A stretch of 64,000 bases of DNA from Luteolibacter rhizosphaerae. Its GTDB lineage: Bacteria; Verrucomicrobiota; Verrucomicrobiia; Verrucomicrobiales; Akkermansiaceae. The position numbers were made by a program, and so were the translations under genes. Under the pieces are notes generated by a model. It was not told the origin of the DNA, did no database searches, and worked only from the letters and a program-made list of their open reading frames with translations. Location: assembly GCF_025950095.1 (NCBI RefSeq), contig NZ_JAPDDR010000001.1, positions 682,001 through 746,000 on the forward strand. The letters run 5' to 3'. Below are positions 1-10,619 of the stretch, in pieces; within the stretch, counting starts at the first letter, position 1, and each line of letters opens with the position of its first letter.

Positions 1-375
1 TCCCTGACGAGAGGTCACGAGCCGGAACTCCTCCTCCTGAGCTTGCTCCGGAACGATATACCAGTGGAAGTCCGGCTGGGCGGAGAAATCGCCCGGCATG
101 CCGAACATCCAGAACACATGGCCTTCATGCCACTCCGGGGTGGTGAAGCGAAAACCGGTGAAGTAGCGGTCCTTCCATTTTAGCTGGGATTTGATGGGCG
201 GCATGGTGTGGACACGCGCGAAGGGGATCTTGTCGCGACCGAATCCAACCATGGGGAAGCTCTCCCGGTTCTCCCGCAGCCAGCTTTCGAAATGGGCCCT
301 ATTATCCTGCGCGGAGGCGAAACCGCTGCAGAGGATGCAGATGAAAGCCGCGAGGCGATGAAAGGGAATGGGCAT
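1..375 (-). CDS. Secreted hypothetical protein (partial, C-terminus outside window)
   Basis: An open frame of 125 codons runs from an ATG at 375 off the left edge, so only the N-terminal part is visible. The first 22 residues form a signal peptide (hydrophobic AAFICILCSGF core, then FASAQ as a likely cleavage site). The mature part is rich in aromatics (SWLRENRESFPMVGFGRDKIP, then FHWYIVPEQ) and matches no family I can name with confidence. An in-frame upstream ATG at 426 would add 17 residues, but the n-region would then be unusually long, so 375 is preferred. Neither start has a clear Shine-Dalgarno site. It is divergent from the sulfatase at 492, so the 376-491 gap should hold both promoters. 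Confidence 0.6.
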   Translation of the reverse strand, partial: MPIPFHRLAAFICILCSGFASAQDNRAHFESWLRENRESFPMVGFGRDKIPFARVHTMPPIKSQLKWKDRYFTGFRFTTPEWHEGHVFWMFGMPGDFSAQPDFHWYIVPEQAQEEEFRLVTSRQG

Positions 376-491
376 GATGGGATGAAGCCCAAAGCGGCTG
401 ACCGGGGCAAGACCAACTAATTTCATCGGGGAAATGCAGGAAATCAGTGGCACGCTTTCCCTTCCGACGAAATCACTGCATGTAGCTCCTT

Positions 492-1901
492 ATGAAAGTT
501 AGAATCCTCGCGTCGTTTCTCATGCTCGTTCCCCCACTCTCCGCGGTGGAGCGGCGGCCGAATGTCGTGGTGGTGTTGATCGACGACATGGGTTGGGGGG
601 ACTTCTCCTGCTTCGGGAATACGGAGGCGAAGACGCCGAACATCGACCGGCTGGCGAGCGAGGGGCTGAGGTTCCGGCAATTCTATGTGAACTCGCCGAT
701 CTGCTCGCCTTCGCGTTGCGCGCTGACGACGGGGCAGTATCCGCAGCGCTGGAAGATCACGTCCTTCCTGAACAACCGCGCGGACAACGAGCGGCGCGGG
801 ATGGCGCAGTGGCTGGATCCGAAGGCTCCGACGCTGGCGAGATCGCTGAAGGCGGCGGGCTATGCGACCGGTCACTTCGGCAAGTGGCACTTGGGCGGCC
901 AGCGGGACGTGGCCGAGGCACCGGCGATCACGGAGTATGGCTTCGATGTGAGTCTGACGAACTTCGAGGGAATGGGGCCGAAGCTGCTGCCGCTGACGCT
1001 GAAGCCGGGCGAGACGACGCCGGGGAAGATCTGGGAGGATGCGGAGCGTCTGGGAGGACCGGTGACTTGGATGCAGCGCTCGAAGATCACGACCGGATTC
1101 GTCGATGCGGCGATCCCGTTCATCGACAAGGCGGCGGAGGCGAAGAAGCCTTTCTTCATCAACCTGTGGCCGGACGATGTGCACTCGCCCTTCTGGCCGC
1201 CGGTGAACCAATGGGTGGAGGGGAAGCGCGGGATGTATCTCTCGGTGCTGAAGGAAATGGACCGGCAATTGGGCAAGCTCTTCGACCACATCCGGGCCAC
1301 GCCGGAGCTGAGGGACAACACGCTGATCATCGTGCTCTCCGACAACGGGCCGGAGCCGGGTGCGGGGAAGGCGGGAGAATTCCGCGGAGCGAAGGGAACC
1401 CTGCTGGAAGGCGGGGTGCGTTCGCCGCTGGTGGTGTGGGGCCCGGGTTGGACGGAGAAGGCGAAGGCGGGGAGTGCGAACGATGCTTCCGTGTTTGCGG
1501 CCTTCGATCTCGCGCCCTCGCTCTTGAAGATCGCGGCGGTGGAAGCACCGGAGGTGAAGTTCGACGGAGAGGATGTTTCGCCGACGCTGTTAGGGAAATC
1601 GCAGGACTCGCGGAAGGGTGCGATCTACTGGCGGCGCCCGCCGGACCGGAAGAATGCGAACGGGCCGAAGCCGGATCTGGCGGTGCGGGAGGGCAAGTGG
1701 AAGCTGCTCTGCGAGTATGATGGCACGAAGACGCGCCTGTTCGACGTGGTGGCGGATCCGGGTGAGGCGAAGAATCTGGCAGGCGAGGAGAAAGGGACGG
1801 CGGAGCGTCTGGCGAAGGCTGCGGTGGCGTGGCACCAATCGATGCCAGCGGACAAGGGGCCGGAGCTGGGACGTGAGGCGCCGAAGAAGAAGGCGCGTTA
1901 G
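492..1901 (+). CDS. Secreted S1-family sulfatase (arylsulfatase type)
   Basis: A 469-aa sulfatase with an N-terminal signal peptide (residues 1-18). Family S1 enzymes hydrolyse sulfate esters using a formylglycine made from Cys in C-x-P-S-R. Here C71 sits in ICSPSR followed by ALTTG, the full maturation signature. Metal-site residues are visible: D31/D32 (LIDDMGWGD), K131/H133 (GKWHLGG), H231, and D284/N285 (LSDNG). Length is normal for the family. It is the Cys type, so it needs a formylglycine-generating enzyme, and none is encoded in this window. The substrate cannot be read from the sequence; polysaccharide or mucin sulfate esters are usual in Verrucomicrobiota. It is monocistronic, with a MOSC gene 72 bp downstream. 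Confidence 0.95.
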   Translation: MKVRILASFLMLVPPLSAVERRPNVVVVLIDDMGWGDFSCFGNTEAKTPNIDRLASEGLRFRQFYVNSPICSPSRCALTTGQYPQRWKITSFLNNRADNERRGMAQWLDPKAPTLARSLKAAGYATGHFGKWHLGGQRDVAEAPAITEYGFDVSLTNFEGMGPKLLPLTLKPGETTPGKIWEDAERLGGPVTWMQRSKITTGFVDAAIPFIDKAAEAKKPFFINLWPDDVHSPFWPPVNQWVEGKRGMYLSVLKEMDRQLGKLFDHIRATPELRDNTLIIVLSDNGPEPGAGKAGEFRGAKGTLLEGGVRSPLVVWGPGWTEKAKAGSANDASVFAAFDLAPSLLKIAAVEAPEVKFDGEDVSPTLLGKSQDSRKGAIYWRRPPDRKNANGPKPDLAVREGKWKLLCEYDGTKTRLFDVVADPGEAKNLAGEEKGTAERLAKAAVAWHQSMPADKGPELGREAPKKKAR

Positions 1902-1973
1902 ATCCGATGATGATACGGGTGGGTACCAAAAGGTGCCCGCTTGACCCCCGGCGCGGGCTTGAGAGAATGCGGC

Positions 1974-2672
1974 ATGCTGATCTTGGCGCTCCATACGGCA
2001 CCCGCATGCGAGGTGGCATCCCAAGGTAGCGGCGAGTGGTGGGACAAGGAGTGGCGGACCGGCTTTCACAAGCAGGCGCAGGAGGGCCCGCGTTGGCTCG
2101 GCTATCAGGGCTTCCGCGGGGACGAGGTGGCGGACACCCGCTATCATGGCGGCGTGGACAAGGCGGTCTGCGTGTATGCCAGCGAGCATTTGGACTACTG
2201 GCGTGCGCTCCCGGGATTGGGCGAGATGGCGAGCGGTGCCTTCGGCGAGAATCTCAGTACGCAAGGACTGACGGAGGAGGAGGCCTGCATCGGTGATATC
2301 TATCAGATAGGCGAGGCGCTGGTGCAGGTATCGCAGCCGCGGCAGCCGTGCTGGAAGCTGGCGCGGCGCTGGCGGGTGAAGGATCTGGCGGCGCAGGTGG
2401 AGCGGAACGGCAAGACGGGTTTCTACTTCCGCGTGCTGCAGCACGGGCATGTCTCGGCAGGCGACGGCATCGAGCTGCGCGAGCGGGTTTGGCCGCAGTG
2501 GAGCATCGCGCGGAGCAACGCGATCATGCATCACGGCGAAGGTGGTGCCGAAGCTGCGCGGGAGCTTTCGGAGTGTCCGCTGCTCTCCGGGAGCTGGAAG
2601 GACGGGCTGTGGATGATGTCCCAATCGGCGAGGAGAAAGGATACCTCCACGCGCACGAACCAGCCTTCGTAG
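1974..2672 (+). CDS. MOSC domain-containing protein (YiiM-like)
   Basis: A 232-aa MOSC-domain protein. MOSC domains bind or transfer sulfur to the molybdenum cofactor or to hydroxylated substrates through a conserved Cys; YiiM reduces N-hydroxylated bases with Moco. Visible marks are YHGGVDKAV (about residues 58-65), GAFGENLS (88-95), and the catalytic Cys C126 in QPRQPCWKL, followed by FYFRVL and GD. The frame opens upstream at 1941, but the homologous region begins at MLILALH (1974), which I take as the start. The C-terminal tail (about residues 190-232) contains W and basic residues and resembles the YiiM tail. The gene ends 4 bp before the convergent SHD1-like gene. Confidence 0.88.
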   Translation: MLILALHTAPACEVASQGSGEWWDKEWRTGFHKQAQEGPRWLGYQGFRGDEVADTRYHGGVDKAVCVYASEHLDYWRALPGLGEMASGAFGENLSTQGLTEEEACIGDIYQIGEALVQVSQPRQPCWKLARRWRVKDLAAQVERNGKTGFYFRVLQHGHVSAGDGIELRERVWPQWSIARSNAIMHHGEGGAEAARELSECPLLSGSWKDGLWMMSQSARRKDTSTRTNQPS

Positions 2673-2676
2673 GCGG

Positions 2677-3588
2677 CTACTTCGGCGCGGTGATGAGCGG
2701 CTTCTGACCGGGCTTCTTGGTCAGGGTGACCGGGACCTCGCGGACTTCGGACCAGTATTTGATGATGACCTTCACGGGGCCGTTGGCTTTCGCGACTTCG
2801 ACCGAGTCGGTGTAGTCCTTGTCACCGGCGACGATGGTTTGGCTGATGATGCGGGGATCATCCTCGGCGACGACGACGGCGTATTCCTCGATTTTCTTGC
2901 CGGCATCGACAGGCTTGCCGAAGGGAGAGTCGGAAGGTTTCGGGCGACCGATGAGGGCCACGCGGAAGGGGCCGAGCTCTTGGAACTTGCGGTCGCTCAT
3001 CCCGGTGGGCAGATCGAAGGTCGCGGTGAGTTCCTTCGGCGTGCCGCCCTGCTGCATGTAGAGGGTGGCTTGGAGATCGGTCTTGTCGATCGAGCGTTCG
3101 TCGAGCTTGGCCGGATCGATCTTGGCGCGGATGACGAGATTGCTGCTCTTGAGCGGGACTTCGCGGGCGAAGGGATCCTGCGAGATGCCGCCGGACCAAT
3201 CGGTGGCGACGATGGTGCTGGCACCCAAGATGAAGCGCTTCACTTCCACCGGGGTCTCCGCGGCTCCGATGAAGCCCGGGGCGGCGACATCGAAGGAGAA
3301 GCTGATGTTAGAGTCGTCGAGATCCGACTTGAGATAGCGGGTTTCAAAGCGCGGCCGCCACTTGCGGGCGCGGGCTTGATCGGCGGTGGAGAGATCGGAG
3401 AGAGCCAGGCTGATTTCCTTGGCGGCCCGGGTCTTGAAGTGGACCAAGGTATCGGTGCCGCTGCCGCTGAATCCGGAGATTTCCATCTCGGCGGTCTTAC
3501 CGTCCTTGTTGGTCCATTTCTCGAAGGCCGCGTGGGAAGGGTATAGGCTTGCGAGGAGAAGAAGGGAGGCGAGGGCGGGGCGCTTCAT
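2677..3588 (-). CDS. Secreted protein with N-terminal SHD1-like domain
   Basis: A 303-aa protein with a clear signal peptide (residues 1-20, ends SHAAF). Residues about 21-76 (FEKWTNKDGK ... FKTRAAKEISLALSDLSTADQ) have the pattern of the SLA1-homology (SHD1-like) domain often attached to secreted Verrucomicrobia/Planctomycetes proteins: W-T-x-x-D-G-K followed by L-x-x-L-S-x-A-D-Q. The remainder (about 80-303) is beta-rich and ends in a basic tail (TKKPGQKPLITAPK); I do not recognise it. It is convergent with the MOSC gene (4-bp gap) and divergent from the caspase-like gene. Confidence 0.75.
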   Translation of the reverse strand: MKRPALASLLLLASLYPSHAAFEKWTNKDGKTAEMEISGFSGSGTDTLVHFKTRAAKEISLALSDLSTADQARARKWRPRFETRYLKSDLDDSNISFSFDVAAPGFIGAAETPVEVKRFILGASTIVATDWSGGISQDPFAREVPLKSSNLVIRAKIDPAKLDERSIDKTDLQATLYMQQGGTPKELTATFDLPTGMSDRKFQELGPFRVALIGRPKPSDSPFGKPVDAGKKIEEYAVVVAEDDPRIISQTIVAGDKDYTDSVEVAKANGPVKVIIKYWSEVREVPVTLTKKPGQKPLITAPK

Positions 3589-3779
3589 GGACGATCCGGG
3601 TGCATAGCGGGCGCTTCCGGCCCGGCAAGCTTCATCCGCGGGAAGGGACGGGAGAATGTCTTTGGAGAGCTTCTAGTCCGCCTCGGCGGCGGGGTCGGTT
3701 TCACCACCTTCCGGTGTATTTACCAGCTCCGGGGAGGAAGGGCAGGGTGCGGTGGCTGCCTCATCCCATGACCCTTCCC

Positions 3780-6068
3780 ATGAGAAATATCCTGAGATTG
3801 TTATTAGTGCTGATGTTGCCGGTGGGCGCGCTGGCGGCGGATGGTTTCGAAGCGAGCTCCGCCTACTTCGATAGCCAGGGGCGATACACCGTGGAGGTCG
3901 ACGTGCCACCGGGTTCGCGCCACGCGGTTCTGGAATCACATGTCCAAGGGCCGCCGATGAGGTGGAAGAACTTGGTCGCAGGTGCCTTGGATGGTCGCGC
4001 GGCACGGGTGATCTTCCGGGTGCAGGCGGGATTCAGCACGAAGGAGATCCTGCGGGTGAGGACGGGGCCGGAAACGACGGTGCCCGCGGCGCAGTTGAGC
4101 GATCCCACGCTCTACACGGTGATCTACGAGAGTGGTCTGGGCGAGCAGGTGAAGCTGGATTTCCTGCGCGACGCCTCGGCCAAGATGCGGGAGTGGGCGT
4201 CGCTGCCAAGGGCGGAGTATCAGGCGCGGCTGATCGGATGGGCGCATACCAAGCCGCTGGTGGCGGTGGCGTCGGTGTCGATGCCTGCGGACAATGTGGC
4301 GATCCGCTTCACCGACGGCGATGTCTGCGTGCTGCTGAACAAGCAGAGGGATTCCGAAACGCTTGTTCCCGAGTCTGCACCTGCCGGAACCTACCGGACG
4401 GACACGGAGCTCTCCCGCAAGTTTGCCGCGGCGGTGGAGATGAGGCGGAGGGAACGTGGGCCGGAGGCACCCTTTACCGAGAGCTTGGGCTTGCCAGCTA
4501 GCAACCGGGCGGTGACCGCGCACTCGCTCGAGGCTTTCTTTCCTGACTCCGCACCGACCATCGGGAACTGGCTCGCTTCGTCAGGCTATAGCGTGAAGAA
4601 GGTCAGCGGCACGACGGTGGATGAGGTGAAGAGCTGGTTCTCCTCGGGTTCGCTCGGAGTGCTCTTCTGGCATGTGCACGGCTGCTCCTATGAGAAGGAT
4701 GGCGTGCAGAGCGTGGGGCTGGTCACGCGCCAATTCGCCAGCGTGGCGCTGAGCCAGGGTGCCTACAAGGCGATGCGCGACAGCGGCGAACTGGCGCTGG
4801 CGATCGATCGCGGGCAGACGGTGCCCTACTACGTGATCACCCCCACCTTCGTACGGAAGTACATGCGCTTCGCCGCGAATTCGCTGGTGGTTATCGACGC
4901 CTGCCATGGCACCAATGCCGAACTGGCCCAGTCCTTCATCGACTCTGGCGCGGGCTCCTACGTCAGTTGGGATTGGGAGTCAGGCAAGCGCAGCGGTGAA
5001 TCCTGCCGGAAGATCTTCGACCGGATGCTGGGCATGAATCAGGAGGCACCCATCTCCACCGTGAAAGAGCGCTCGTTCTCGCAGCCGATCGTGGAGACGT
5101 GGATGTGGCAGCAAGGCTATGAATTCGACCCCAGCCCGAAGTATCCGGGGCAGACTCGCTCGAATGCACAGTTGATCTGGAAGCAACATCCGCTCACGCC
5201 GGCCTATGTGCTGAAGCCGACGATTATCCGGATCCTGAATCAGGTGGCAGGGCCGGACCAGCGTTTCAGCGCGCTGATGATCGAAGGCAACTTCGGCGAG
5301 GATCCGGGGTCCGGGCAGAGGAGTGTAATCTGGGGCGGGCAAGTCTTGCCGGTGCTGAGATGGGAGGGCGCGGACCGCATTTACGTCCGGGTGCCGAATC
5401 CGGCGCCGGTTGGCAGCGTGCAGGTCGTGGTGAGCCGCGGCTTCGTCTACGATGCCTTTAGTAATGAGGTTCCGATCACGGAGTGGACGGTGCCTTTTAC
5501 CTGGAACTTCAACGAAGCGGGAAGTCTTAGCGAGAAGATGGTAATGAACGTGAAATTCCGCGCGGACTTGCGCGGCGAACGGATCTATCCGGAGGCACCG
5601 GTGGTCTATCAGAATACGAGCTTCTGGTGCATCGCCGATTGCACCGGTATGATGAGTGCCGCGGGCACCTATAGTCCGATGGAGGGCGTGACCCTGAGCT
5701 ATCACGGCGGCTCCACGATGAAGTCCTTCGATCTCGTGAGCGATCACGTGCCGGAGGGACACATGCTGACGAATTCCGGAACCATGAGGGGGAACGGCAG
5801 CTTCTCCGCGTTCCATCTGCGTGCCAGCGGCGCCTATGAGCAGACCTACACTTACGTCCTGCCGGATGGAGGAACCTTTTCTCAGACGGTACCTGCCGCG
5901 AGCAGTTTCGACGGGGCCTCGTTCTTCGCGCCGCTGCCGAGTTTCAATCCGGCAACCTTCGTGCTGGGCGCGGGGAACAAGACCATCTCGGAGGGAGCCT
6001 CATCCTCCACCTTGTCTTGGCCCGCCACCAGTCCGGCAGCCATCCCGACGGCGGAGACGCCGCGCTAA
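3780..6068 (+). CDS. Secreted caspase-like (clan CD) protein with IPT/TIG-like domain
   Basis: A 762-aa protein counted from ATG 3780 (in-frame ATG 3768 is the alternative; the frame extends further but would overlap the divergent gene). Residues 1-20 are a signal peptide. Residues about 262-400 carry the pattern of caspase/gingipain/CHAT-type cysteine peptidases: NWLASSGYSVKKV, then VLFWHVHG (H298 and H300) and VVIDACHG (D373, C375). This matches the His-Gly and D-A-C-H motifs that hold the catalytic dyad in clan CD. Residues about 482-567 look like an IPT/TIG immunoglobulin-like domain (IEGNFG ... RVPNPAPVGSVQVVV ... SNEVPI). The C-terminal 190 residues are beta-rich and unrecognised. Function is inferred: a secreted peptidase or a pseudo-enzyme. 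No prodomain was identified. Confidence 0.7.
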   Translation: MRNILRLLLVLMLPVGALAADGFEASSAYFDSQGRYTVEVDVPPGSRHAVLESHVQGPPMRWKNLVAGALDGRAARVIFRVQAGFSTKEILRVRTGPETTVPAAQLSDPTLYTVIYESGLGEQVKLDFLRDASAKMREWASLPRAEYQARLIGWAHTKPLVAVASVSMPADNVAIRFTDGDVCVLLNKQRDSETLVPESAPAGTYRTDTELSRKFAAAVEMRRRERGPEAPFTESLGLPASNRAVTAHSLEAFFPDSAPTIGNWLASSGYSVKKVSGTTVDEVKSWFSSGSLGVLFWHVHGCSYEKDGVQSVGLVTRQFASVALSQGAYKAMRDSGELALAIDRGQTVPYYVITPTFVRKYMRFAANSLVVIDACHGTNAELAQSFIDSGAGSYVSWDWESGKRSGESCRKIFDRMLGMNQEAPISTVKERSFSQPIVETWMWQQGYEFDPSPKYPGQTRSNAQLIWKQHPLTPAYVLKPTIIRILNQVAGPDQRFSALMIEGNFGEDPGSGQRSVIWGGQVLPVLRWEGADRIYVRVPNPAPVGSVQVVVSRGFVYDAFSNEVPITEWTVPFTWNFNEAGSLSEKMVMNVKFRADLRGERIYPEAPVVYQNTSFWCIADCTGMMSAAGTYSPMEGVTLSYHGGSTMKSFDLVSDHVPEGHMLTNSGTMRGNGSFSAFHLRASGAYEQTYTYVLPDGGTFSQTVPAASSFDGASFFAPLPSFNPATFVLGAGNKTISEGASSSTLSWPATSPAAIPTAETPR

Positions 6069-6110
6069 GCCTGCAACATTTCGGGGGAGGGTGCGTATGG
6101 GTGGACCGCA

Positions 6111-8201
6111 ATGGTCCGCTCTTTCACCGCCCTCTTTCTTTCGTTTTTTTCCTGCCTGCTCACGGCAGGGGAACTGCGGCTGATTCCTGATCCGCAGGGC
6201 ACGAATGACCTTCAGCTCAGCGATCTGGGGAACGGAGAGTGGGAAGTGCGGACCACGGGCGCCGATCCCTACCTGCTTCTCAAGACAGATGGCGCCGCAT
6301 TGGATCTTCGGGCCACGCCGATGCTTTCGCTGGAATACTTCAGTACCACCGGGGTAGGGCGGACCTTGGTATTCCTGGGGCCTGCGATCGATGTGCCACA
6401 CATGATCACGGTGGACATGGGGCGCCGCGAGGGATGGGGCGAGTTCGCGGTGGATTTGAGAGAAACACTGGAGAGGCCGCAGGGACCGGTGACTTCGATG
6501 CGTCTGACACTCGGCCAAGGGCCCGGGGTGGTGGCGCGCTTGAGGAATTTCCGGGCGCGAGAAGCGATAGGGCAGGAGCTTCGTTTGGCGGCCTCTCGCA
6601 CGGCGCGGCTTGAGGCGGATGCGGCCCATGCGGAGCGTTTGCGGGCTTATTTTTCCAAGGAGTTCCCCGCCCGGATCACGAAGGTAAGTGCTAGTGCCGG
6701 AACGATCACGGTGGAAGGGAAGCTGGGGCATGCGGGCCGCGATTGTCAGCTCGCCGAGGTGCCGATGTGGGAGGATGTGACCGCCCTCAAGATCCCCGCG
6801 AGCCTGCATGGACTTGATCCGGATGATGCGGGGAATTTCAAAGTGAGCATCTCGCGGGCGGCGGTTGAGGATCGCGAGCCGTTGCTTTCGGGATGGGCCG
6901 TGGTGCGGATGAGTGATGGCGTGCCGGAACTGCTCTCGGCGATGCGCTATGTGGAGGACCAGATCCCCCGTGCGGATCTGCCGGCGGCGAAGCCTCGCTC
7001 GAAGAAAGGCATCGGCGGTTGCCCCTTCGACCATCCGGACATGCAGGAACTGGGGATCGCGTCCGTCACGCTGAACATTATCTTGAACGAGCTTCTGCAT
7101 GCCGAGGCCGGCCCGGGGCGCACGCCCCATGTTTTTGCCGGGAGGACCTGGCATACGGAGGACGCGGCGGTGGCACGCTACGACCGGGATATGAAGATCG
7201 CGGCGGAGAACGGGTGGATGGTTTCCGCGATCGTGCTGCTGCCACCGGTCCGCAACGCGCCGGAGAACGCTTGGATTCGCGAGGCGGCCCATCCCGAAGC
7301 CGATCCGGGCGCGGGCTTCGTACTGCCGGACTTCACCAGCAAGACCGGGGTGAATGCCTACGCGGCGGCGATGAACTTCGTGACCCAGCGCTATAGCCGA
7401 CCGGACGGACAGTATGGCCGGGTGCACCACTGGATCATGCACAACGAGATCAACAGCGGCTTCTTCTGGGCTAGCGCCGGGCAAAAGACCGATCTCACTT
7501 ACATGGATCTTTATCAGAAGTCCATGCGCGTGGCCTGTCTGCTGGCGCGACAGTATGATCCGAATGCAAAGCCGCTGATATCGCTGGAGCACTGCTGGGG
7601 CCGTCGCGCTGATGTTCGGGGCTATGCGGGGCGGGATCTCATGGAGCACATGGTATCCTTTGGTCATAGGGAAGGGGATTTCCCGTGGGCGATCGCACAC
7701 CATCCCTACCCACAGGATATCTTCAATCCGCGGACCTGGGAGGATTCGCAGGCGACCTTCGATTTCGCGACGCCCTATCTGACCTACCGGAACATCGAGG
7801 TGCTCGACGCTTGGGCGCGGCAGGAGCGGGTGCGCTACCGGGGCCAGCCGCGGGAGATCCAGCTCACCGAGCAGGGGCTCAACTCACCGGACTACTCCGA
7901 GAAATCGCTGCGGGACCAAGCGGCGGGTATGGCCTACGCGTGGGAGAAGATCGCGCCCTTGGACACCGTCACCGCCTTTCAATATCATCTCTGGGCGGAC
8001 GATCGCGGCGAAGGCGGCCTGAGGCTGGGGCTACGGAAATTCGGCGACGATCCCCAGGATTCGCACGGCATCAAGCCGATCTGGCATCTGTACAAGGCCT
8101 TGGGGACCGAGGGGGGCGCGGCGGCCTCGCAGCCCTACCTGGAGGTGGTGGGCGCTAAGGCTTGGGATGAGGTGCGATTCCACGGGGAGGTGAAGAAATA
8201 G
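6111..8201 (+). CDS. Secreted DUF5722-type protein, probable GH clan A-like enzyme
   Basis: A 696-aa protein with a signal peptide (1-19). Residues about 20-150 look like a carbohydrate-binding-type beta-sandwich. Residues about 295-685 resemble DUF5722 and have TIM-barrel glycoside hydrolase features: HHWIMHNEINSG puts E446 after Asn, as the acid/base does in clan GH-A, and EIQLTEQGLNS puts E587 at the expected place of the strand-7 nucleophile. AHHPYPQDIF and FQYHLWAD add more aromatic and His active-site-like residues. A glycosidase role is therefore an inference from motif geometry, and the substrate is unknown. The gene follows the caspase-like gene by 42 bp and may share its transcript. 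Confidence 0.75.
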   Translation: MVRSFTALFLSFFSCLLTAGELRLIPDPQGTNDLQLSDLGNGEWEVRTTGADPYLLLKTDGAALDLRATPMLSLEYFSTTGVGRTLVFLGPAIDVPHMITVDMGRREGWGEFAVDLRETLERPQGPVTSMRLTLGQGPGVVARLRNFRAREAIGQELRLAASRTARLEADAAHAERLRAYFSKEFPARITKVSASAGTITVEGKLGHAGRDCQLAEVPMWEDVTALKIPASLHGLDPDDAGNFKVSISRAAVEDREPLLSGWAVVRMSDGVPELLSAMRYVEDQIPRADLPAAKPRSKKGIGGCPFDHPDMQELGIASVTLNIILNELLHAEAGPGRTPHVFAGRTWHTEDAAVARYDRDMKIAAENGWMVSAIVLLPPVRNAPENAWIREAAHPEADPGAGFVLPDFTSKTGVNAYAAAMNFVTQRYSRPDGQYGRVHHWIMHNEINSGFFWASAGQKTDLTYMDLYQKSMRVACLLARQYDPNAKPLISLEHCWGRRADVRGYAGRDLMEHMVSFGHREGDFPWAIAHHPYPQDIFNPRTWEDSQATFDFATPYLTYRNIEVLDAWARQERVRYRGQPREIQLTEQGLNSPDYSEKSLRDQAAGMAYAWEKIAPLDTVTAFQYHLWADDRGEGGLRLGLRKFGDDPQDSHGIKPIWHLYKALGTEGGAAASQPYLEVVGAKAWDEVRFHGEVKK

Positions 8202-8325
8202 TCACGCGCGACCCTGCGGATCACTTTTCCCCGTCCTTGCGGCTGCTTCGGGGTGTTGCCCGTCCTTGGAGCTTGGCGCAATCGGGTATTGAAAAACCCG
8301 GTTTCCGTTGCAGTCTCTCCGCCCC

Positions 8326-10200
<1,875 letters not shown>

Positions 10201-10219
10201 GGGGACGGGGAGAATGGTG

Positions 10220-10243
10220 GCCCGCACAGGTCGCTGTGCGGGC
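10220..10243 (+). terminator. Hairpin downstream of thrS
   Basis: Perfect 10-bp GC-rich stem (10220-10229 pairs with 10234-10243) with a GTCG loop, 20 nt after the thrS stop. No T-run follows, so it is either a factor-dependent or weak terminator, or an mRNA 3' stabilising hairpin. Confidence 0.5.
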
Positions 10244-10278
10244 GACGCCAGTCCATCCATCCACAGCATGATTATTTC

Positions 10279-10312
10279 GACCGCGCGGGGAACCGTGCGG
10301 TCGTCCTTTCTT
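10279..10312 (+). terminator. Probable intrinsic terminator after thrS
   Basis: 10-bp stem (10279-10288 with 10293-10302, one G-U pair) closed by a GGAA tetraloop and followed by the T-rich GTCCTTTCTT. It would end the thrS transcript before the infC promoter candidate. Confidence 0.65.
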
Positions 10313-10340
10313 CGATCGGTTTCCCGCCCGAAAATCCCGC

Positions 10341-10371
10341 TTGCCCGGGCGCTCGGGTGTGGGTATATACT
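10341..10371 (+). promoter_or_regulatory. Candidate infC promoter
   Basis: TTGCCC at 10341-10346, a 17-nt spacer and TATATA at 10364-10369, overlapping TATACT at 10366-10371. This would be a sigma-70-like promoter giving an infC leader of about 240 nt. It is based on consensus matching only. Confidence 0.4.
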
Positions 10372-10606
10372 CGGCTCAGTCGCCCGCGAAGCTGGATACA
10401 GCCACCGCGTCTCATGCGACTTTCCGGCCTAAGTGCCACGTAATGATTTTGTTGGAACGATACTCGAAGAATCTGCGAATCGGCCGCTTTGGCCGCTCAC
10501 TCGCTTGCGGTCCCGTATGATCCCGGATCCGGACCGACGTTCCACGTACCCCTTCGCAGGCGAAGGCACGGATTTATCGTGCCCGCCTGTGTCGCATCGA
10601 ACCCAC

Positions 10607-10611
10607 GGAGG
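10607..10611 (+). promoter_or_regulatory. Shine-Dalgarno site deciding the infC start
   Basis: GGAGG at 10607-10611 is 8 nt before the ATC at 10620, ideal spacing. The first in-frame ATG (10668) is 56 nt downstream of this site and has no Shine-Dalgarno site of its own. This is the strongest ribosome-binding site noticed in the window and supports the ATC start. Confidence 0.7.
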
Positions 10612-10619
10612 ACAAAGCC

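Larger units (their letters stand above)
10201..10619 (+). other. thrS-infC intergenic region / infC leader
   Basis: This 419-bp stretch has no convincing gene. It holds two strong hairpins just after thrS (10220-10243 and 10279-10302), a possible promoter (10341-10371), and about 240 nt of leader before infC. The leader contains a further small hairpin at 10551-10566 (6-bp stem). No tRNA or known riboswitch pattern was recognised. A long leader is consistent with regulated IF-3 expression, but that is inference. Confidence 0.6.

Noticed and set aside
3549-3779. Upstream extension of the caspase-like protein
   Set aside because: It overlaps the divergent SHD1-like gene and removes the signal peptide from the N-terminus.
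10380-10606. Possible tRNA or riboswitch in the infC leader
   Set aside because: No T-arm GTTC-A-A-C pattern with matching acceptor arms and no known riboswitch core could be found; only small hairpins are present.
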